Assembly (NCBI RefSeq): GCF_014647795.1
Contig: NZ_BMPW01000019.1
Location: forward strand, 124,001 to 188,000
DNA: 64,000 nt
Reading direction: 5' to 3'
Source: Actinoplanes campanulatus
GTDB taxonomy: Bacteria > Actinomycetota > Actinomycetes > Mycobacteriales > Micromonosporaceae
Below are positions 60,358 through 64,000 of the stretch, one piece after another. The position numbers and the translations under genes were made by a program. Each line of letters opens with the position of its first letter. Within the stretch, counting starts at the first letter, position 1. A model generated the notes under the pieces. It made no database searches. It saw only the letters and a program-made list of their open reading frames with translations, and was not told the origin of the DNA.

Positions 60358-60834
60358 GTGCAAATCCGCCCGCTCGCCCCTGTGGACATCGCCGCGGTCA
60401 TGGCGCTGGTGCGGACCGGCGAGCCGTACATCCGGGTGCGGGCTGACTCGGACTACTGGCTCTACGCGCACCTGTTCGCCGACACCTGCCCCGTCGCTGT
60501 CGCCGGCCAACAGCTCGTGGGCGCGGCCATCGCATTCCGCAGCCAACGCGACCCGCAAGACGTGTACGTGCAGGATGTGACAACCCATCCGCGGTGGCGA
60601 CGTCAAGGCGTCACTCGCCTGCTGATCGACGACATTCGCCGGCAGGCTGCCAGATGGGGCTGCGCCCGGCTCTACCTGACCTCCGAGCCGCAGAACCGCG
60701 CCGCCCACGCCACCTGGCTGGCACTGGGCTTCACCAACATGCCCGGCGACTACCAGAGCGACGGCGTCGCGGTGACCGCCGACTTCAAAGGCCCGGGAAA
60801 GCATCGCGCCGTCTACCAGCTCCCGCTCACCTGA
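60358..60834 (+). CDS. GNAT family N-acetyltransferase
   Basis: A 158-residue acetyltransferase starting at GTG 60358. Motif A is VTTHPRWRRQGVTRLLIDDI, followed by YLTSEPQNRAAHATWLALGF. Its stop overlaps the next start as TGATG. It could acetylate an amino group of the pathway product. A GTG or ATG further upstream (60277) is less likely. Confidence 0.82.
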   Translation: MQIRPLAPVDIAAVMALVRTGEPYIRVRADSDYWLYAHLFADTCPVAVAGQQLVGAAIAFRSQRDPQDVYVQDVTTHPRWRRQGVTRLLIDDIRRQAARWGCARLYLTSEPQNRAAHATWLALGFTNMPGDYQSDGVAVTADFKGPGKHRAVYQLPLT

Positions 60835-61646
60835 TGCCCTCGCCGACGCCGTCGAACGGCCCGAACGCCGGCAGGATGGCTGAACTCGGCGACAAGCTTG
60901 CCGGTGTGGTCCGTGTCGGCGCCTGCCAGACGCCGGAGATCCTGGCCGATCCGGACACGGCGCTCGGCTGCATCGAGCAGTTCGCAGCCCAAGGCGCCGA
61001 CCGCGGGGCCGATCTGCTGCTGTTCCCGGAGTGCTTCCTTCAGGGATACCTTACTGACGACGAGCACGTCTCCCGGTACGCGCTCGAGCTGGACTCGTCC
61101 GGGTTCGCCGCGGTGTTGCGCCGCCTCGCCCCGGTCGAGCCCACCCTGGTCTTCGGCGTCAGCGAGGCCGACAGCGGGCACTTCTTCAACACCGCCGTCG
61201 TCGTCGATCGCGGCCGGCTCGTCGGCCGCTACCGCAAGACCCGGTTGATGCCCGGCGAGACCGTGTTCACCGCGGGCGAGGACTACCCGACCTTCGTGGT
61301 GCGCGGCCTGCTGCGGTACGGCATCAACATCTGCTCGGACACCCAGTTCCCCGAGCCGGCCGCCCGGGTCGCCTCGCAGGGAGCGACCCTGCTGCTGGTC
61401 GCCGCGCAGAACATGATGCGCCGCCCGACCGCGACCCGGTTCAAGGACCTGCACCACAGCATGCGCGCTGAACGGGCCCGTGAGACCGGCATGTGGCTGG
61501 TGTCCGCCGACGTCACCGGCACCCGCGAGGACCGCATCGCTTACGGCCCGACCAGCGTTCTCTCGCCGCGGGGCGACGTCATGGCGCAGGTGCCGCTGCA
61601 GACCACGGGCATCGTCGTGGCCGACATCCCCGTGATGCCGAGATGA
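60834..61646 (+). CDS. carbon-nitrogen hydrolase (nitrilase superfamily)
   Basis: A 270-residue amidase of the nitrilase fold with the Glu-Lys-Cys triad: Glu in LLFPECFLQGY, Lys in YRKTRLMPGE and Cys in INICSDTQFPEPA. Such enzymes hydrolyse amides or nitriles or transfer acyl groups. Coupled to the GNAT gene by TGATG. It could trim an amide in the product or act in detoxification. Confidence 0.88.
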   Translation: MPSPTPSNGPNAGRMAELGDKLAGVVRVGACQTPEILADPDTALGCIEQFAAQGADRGADLLLFPECFLQGYLTDDEHVSRYALELDSSGFAAVLRRLAPVEPTLVFGVSEADSGHFFNTAVVVDRGRLVGRYRKTRLMPGETVFTAGEDYPTFVVRGLLRYGINICSDTQFPEPAARVASQGATLLLVAAQNMMRRPTATRFKDLHHSMRAERARETGMWLVSADVTGTREDRIAYGPTSVLSPRGDVMAQVPLQTTGIVVADIPVMPR

Positions 61647-63070
61647 CCCTGGACTGCCTGTCTTGCCGCCGGCCGGTCGCCGCCCGGGTGGTGGCTGCTC
61701 ACCGCGCGAGCAGGTGTTCGACGACTACCTGCAGGCCCGCCGAGCGGGAGCCCTTCACCAGCACCAGCTCCCGCCGGTAACACCTCGTCCAGCAGCGCAG
61801 CAGCGGCCGTGGGGTCCGCCACGAGCCGGTGATGAACGCCGCCATCGCCGGCCGCGTCTGCGATCGCCGCCGCGTCCCGGCCCCCGACCGCGATCACCAA
61901 ATCGAGGCCGAGTTCGGCGGCCAGCACGCCGATCGCCCGATGGTCTGCTTCGGTGCGGTCGCCGAGCTCGGCCATCTGGCCGAGGACCGCGACCGTGGGC
62001 CGGCCGGCGCTCATCGCCAACAGGGCCCGCAGGCCGGCCGCGACCGAGTCCGGGTTGGCGTTGTACGCATCGTCGATCACCGTCGTACCGTCGCCGAGGT
62101 CGTGGCGCTGCATCCGCCCACCGGACAACGGCATCGCCTGCGACAACGCGCACGCCGTCGCGTCGACGTCCTGGCCGACGGCGTGCGCGAGCGCGGCGAC
62201 CGCCAGGGCGTTGGCGACGTGATGCTCACCGATCAACCGCAGCCGGACCGGCGCCTTCCCGGACGGGGTGATCAGTACGAACCCGGCCCGGCCCTGCTCG
62301 TCGAGGTGCACGTGCTCGGCTCGCACGTGGGCACGCGGGCTGTACCCGAACCAGGTCACCGAGGCGACGGTGCGCTGGGCCATCGCCGCCACCAGCGGGT
62401 CGTCGGCGTTCAAAACGGCGATACCGTCCGCCGGCAACGCTTCCACCAGCTCGCCTTTCGCCTGCGCCGTCGCCTCCGGTCCGCCGAACTCGCCGGCGTG
62501 GGCGGCGCCCACGTTGAGCACGATCGCCGCGTCCAGCGGCACCAATCCCGTCAGATAGGCCAGGTGCCCGATCCCGCGGGCGCCCATCTCCAACACCAGA
62601 TATCGCACGTCCGGCGGTGTGGCCAGCACGGTCAGCGGCACCCCGAGCTCGTTGTTCTGCGAGCCCACCGTCGCATGAGTGCACCCGTGCCCGCGAAGTA
62701 CCTGTGCGAGCAGATCCTTGGTGGAGGTCTTCCCGCTCGACCCGGTCACCCCGATACGCGTGACCGCGGTCATCCGCCTCGCCATCCACCCGGACAACGC
62801 GGTCACCGCGGCGAGCGTGTCCGCCACCATGATCGCCGGGCCCGGCACCGGCCGCGACGCCAGGACACAAACGGCGCCGCCGGCCAGAGCCTGACCGGCG
62901 AACAGATGCCCGTCGACGTGCTCGCCGACGAACGCCGCGAATACACAGCCGGGTTGCACCTGCCGCGAATCGATCACGACCGGCCCCGACACCACCAGGT
63001 CCGGATCACTGACCCGCTCGAGTGTCCCGCCCACCACCTGAGCGATCTCCCGCAAGGTACTCGGCACCAT
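61541..63070 (-). CDS. murF: MurF-like ligase, apparent C-terminal frameshift
   Basis: A UDP-MurNAc-tripeptide--D-Ala-D-Ala ligase family protein. The ATP loop is GVTGSSGKTSTKD, followed by the three-domain pattern VGSQNNELGVPLTVL, LEMGARGIGHL, LNVGAAHAGEFG and DAYNANPDSV. GAGGAGG lies upstream of the ATG at 63070. The expected C-terminus ELVLVKGSRSAGLQVVVEHL and a stop at 61699-61701 are present in another frame; one extra T near 61778 causes the shift. As read, the protein instead runs on to 61541 and overlaps the nitrilase gene. It is away from the cell-division cluster, so it is probably a second copy, perhaps used for resistance or amide bond formation. Confidence 0.8.
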   Translation of the reverse strand: MVPSTLREIAQVVGGTLERVSDPDLVVSGPVVIDSRQVQPGCVFAAFVGEHVDGHLFAGQALAGGAVCVLASRPVPGPAIMVADTLAAVTALSGWMARRMTAVTRIGVTGSSGKTSTKDLLAQVLRGHGCTHATVGSQNNELGVPLTVLATPPDVRYLVLEMGARGIGHLAYLTGLVPLDAAIVLNVGAAHAGEFGGPEATAQAKGELVEALPADGIAVLNADDPLVAAMAQRTVASVTWFGYSPRAHVRAEHVHLDEQGRAGFVLITPSGKAPVRLRLIGEHHVANALAVAALAHAVGQDVDATACALSQAMPLSGGRMQRHDLGDGTTVIDDAYNANPDSVAAGLRALLAMSAGRPTVAVLGQMAELGDRTEADHRAIGVLAAELGLDLVIAVGGRDAAAIADAAGDGGVHHRLVADPTAAAALLDEVLPAGAGAGEGLPLGGPAGSRRTPARAVSSHHPGGDRPAARQAVQGHLGITGMSATTMPVVCSGTCAMTSPRGERTLVGP

Positions 63071-63084
63071 GGCCGTCTGCCTCC

Positions 63085-63876
63085 TCAAAGCCGTTCCGCG
63101 GAAGCCTTCCCCCGCTGATACGCCGACCACCGGCCTGTCCAGTCCGCCAGATCGCGCGCCCAGCCGACCGGGTTCTCCTGCGCTTTGCGTAACCACTTCG
63201 CGGCGTTCTTCGACGCGAAATCGGCCACGACCGCCGCATCGGTGGCCCGCCACACCGGAAACCGCGCCACCCACTGCTCGGCTTGCTCCGGCGAGTGGCC
63301 ACTGCCGATCAACCACGGGACGAGCAAGGCCAACTCGAGCCACGGCGCCGCCTTGGCCGCCATCGCCCAATCGACGATCCGCAACCCACCCGCGGTCACG
63401 ATCAGGTTGGCCCGGTTGAGGTCGGTATGCACCAACGTGGCGCCCTCCAGGTCCGCCGTCGCGAAACCGAGCCGGGCGGTAGGACTGAACAACGACAGGT
63501 CCGGCGCGGGCATGCGCCCCAGCCTCTCCACGGCGCTGGCAAGCAGGTCCAGGTCAGGGCTGCCCGGCGACAGATCGGCGTGCGGACCATCGCAGCACTC
63601 GAACGCCACCACCAGCCAGCCGCCCCACTCGCACTGCCACTCGACCGCCGGGGACAACGATGCACCGACGGCCCGGCTCACCCGCGCTTCGAAACGCAAC
63701 GACCGAACCCCGAAGTCGGAGCAGGCGGCCTTGACGAACACCGTCCTGACCCGCCCGATCACTCGCGCGGCGACCTCGGCATGGTGACCGCCCGAAGCCG
63801 GGATCACCTCGAAAGGGCCTATCCTGGCGACGATCGCATCCGTCACCGGTCGCGGCAACGTCACGGCTCTGCTCAA
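63085..63876 (-). CDS. APH-like phosphotransferase
   Basis: A 263-residue kinase-fold protein with the catalytic loop HTDLNRANLIV and the metal motif RIVDWAMA. The N-lobe contains VFVKAACSD. It lies 14 bp upstream of the MurF-like gene on the same strand and is probably co-transcribed with it. Substrate unknown. The remaining 124 bp to the window end contain no complete gene. Confidence 0.83.
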   Translation of the reverse strand: MSRAVTLPRPVTDAIVARIGPFEVIPASGGHHAEVAARVIGRVRTVFVKAACSDFGVRSLRFEARVSRAVGASLSPAVEWQCEWGGWLVVAFECCDGPHADLSPGSPDLDLLASAVERLGRMPAPDLSLFSPTARLGFATADLEGATLVHTDLNRANLIVTAGGLRIVDWAMAAKAAPWLELALLVPWLIGSGHSPEQAEQWVARFPVWRATDAAVVADFASKNAAKWLRKAQENPVGWARDLADWTGRWSAYQRGKASAERL

Positions 63877-64000
63877 CGGTCACCTTCGGGGCTAACAGGA
63901 CGGAATGCGATCTAGTCAACATCAGATTCCGGTCCCAGACGACGGTCAGCCACTCATTGCGATGTACGTCCTCGGATTCTGCACGAATGTCCGCTGGGAC

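Noticed and set aside
1-64000. tRNA, rRNA, CRISPR arrays, riboswitches and phage attachment sites
   Set aside because: I looked through the gaps between genes and saw no convincing cloverleaf, regularly spaced repeats or att-like duplications. A covariance-model scan would be decisive.

Overview
The window is high-GC DNA (mostly well above 65% by eye) with GTG/TTG starts, ATGA/GTGA gene overlaps, XRE/DUF5753–DUF397 regulator pairs, a Methyltransf_19-type methyltransferase, a mycothiol-reductase-like protein and an IS701-family insertion. These point to a filamentous actinomycete. Micromonosporaceae or a neighbouring family is my guess; no rRNA or tRNA is present to settle it. I see no CRISPR array and no phage genes.

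Layout. (1) 1-2.7 kb: a minus-strand operon (72-aa protein, GNAT, methyltransferase, 130-aa protein, one partial gene). (2) 3.0-9.6 kb: regulators and accessory genes, including an XRE/DUF397 pair, a broken HTH gene, two XRE-plus-TPR regulators (one apparently starting at ATT), a HAD phosphatase, a PPC-domain protein and an alpha/beta hydrolase. (3) 10.2-24.0 kb: a tightly coupled phosphonate operon: Zn alcohol dehydrogenase, SbnA, SbnB, an HEPD/MPnS-type iron oxygenase, PEP mutase, phosphonopyruvate decarboxylase, a PhpE-like 2-hydroxyacid dehydrogenase, an aminotransferase, two ATP-grasp-like proteins, a PrpF-like isomerase and a D-Ala-D-Ala-ligase-like ATP-grasp. (4) 24.0-28.5 kb: purD (minus) and an IMP dehydrogenase/GMP reductase gene cut in two by an IS701 element. 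(5) 28.6-40.9 kb: an XRE-TPR regulator and a creatininase-like gene, then folE-queD-queE, phosphoribosyltransferase, methyltransferase, radical SAM/SPASM, DegT aminotransferase, HAD, two thymidylate-kinase-like proteins, a PurC-like ligase, an exonuclease and a mycothiol-reductase-like protein. (6) 41-63.9 kb: Nudix, ABC exporter, MFS pump, MazG, several phosphotransferases and P-loop kinases, two PIMT-like methyltransferases with small coupled ORFs, GNATs, an MccF-like S66 peptidase, a nitrilase-family enzyme and a stand-alone MurF homologue.

How it may work together (inference). The phosphonate genes can take PEP to phosphonopyruvate, phosphonoacetaldehyde, 2-hydroxyethylphosphonate and hydroxymethylphosphonate, then oxidise and transaminate to aminomethylphosphonate. 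SbnA/SbnB supply 2,3-diaminopropionate and the ATP-grasp enzymes could join the units. FolE-QueD-QueE make 7-carboxy-7-deazaguanine; no QueC is present, so the carboxylate may be kept and could be amidated by the PurC-like ligase after ribosylation. The key observation is a shared upstream element, three GATTCCC-type repeats 10-12 bp apart followed by (G)TTCC about 40 bp downstream. It lies before the phosphonate operon, before the folE operon, and between the first minus-strand operon and the XRE/DUF397 regulator. This suggests that the two halves form one co-regulated pathway, possibly to a phosphonate-peptide/deazapurine-nucleotide hybrid that I do not recognise. The export, acetylation, phosphorylation and MccF-like genes to the right would fit self-protection.

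Several genes look broken or frameshifted as read (SbnA N-terminus, guaB-like, Nudix at 54.5 kb, MurF C-terminus, two regulator remnants), so the cluster may be partly inactive or the assembly may contain indel errors.
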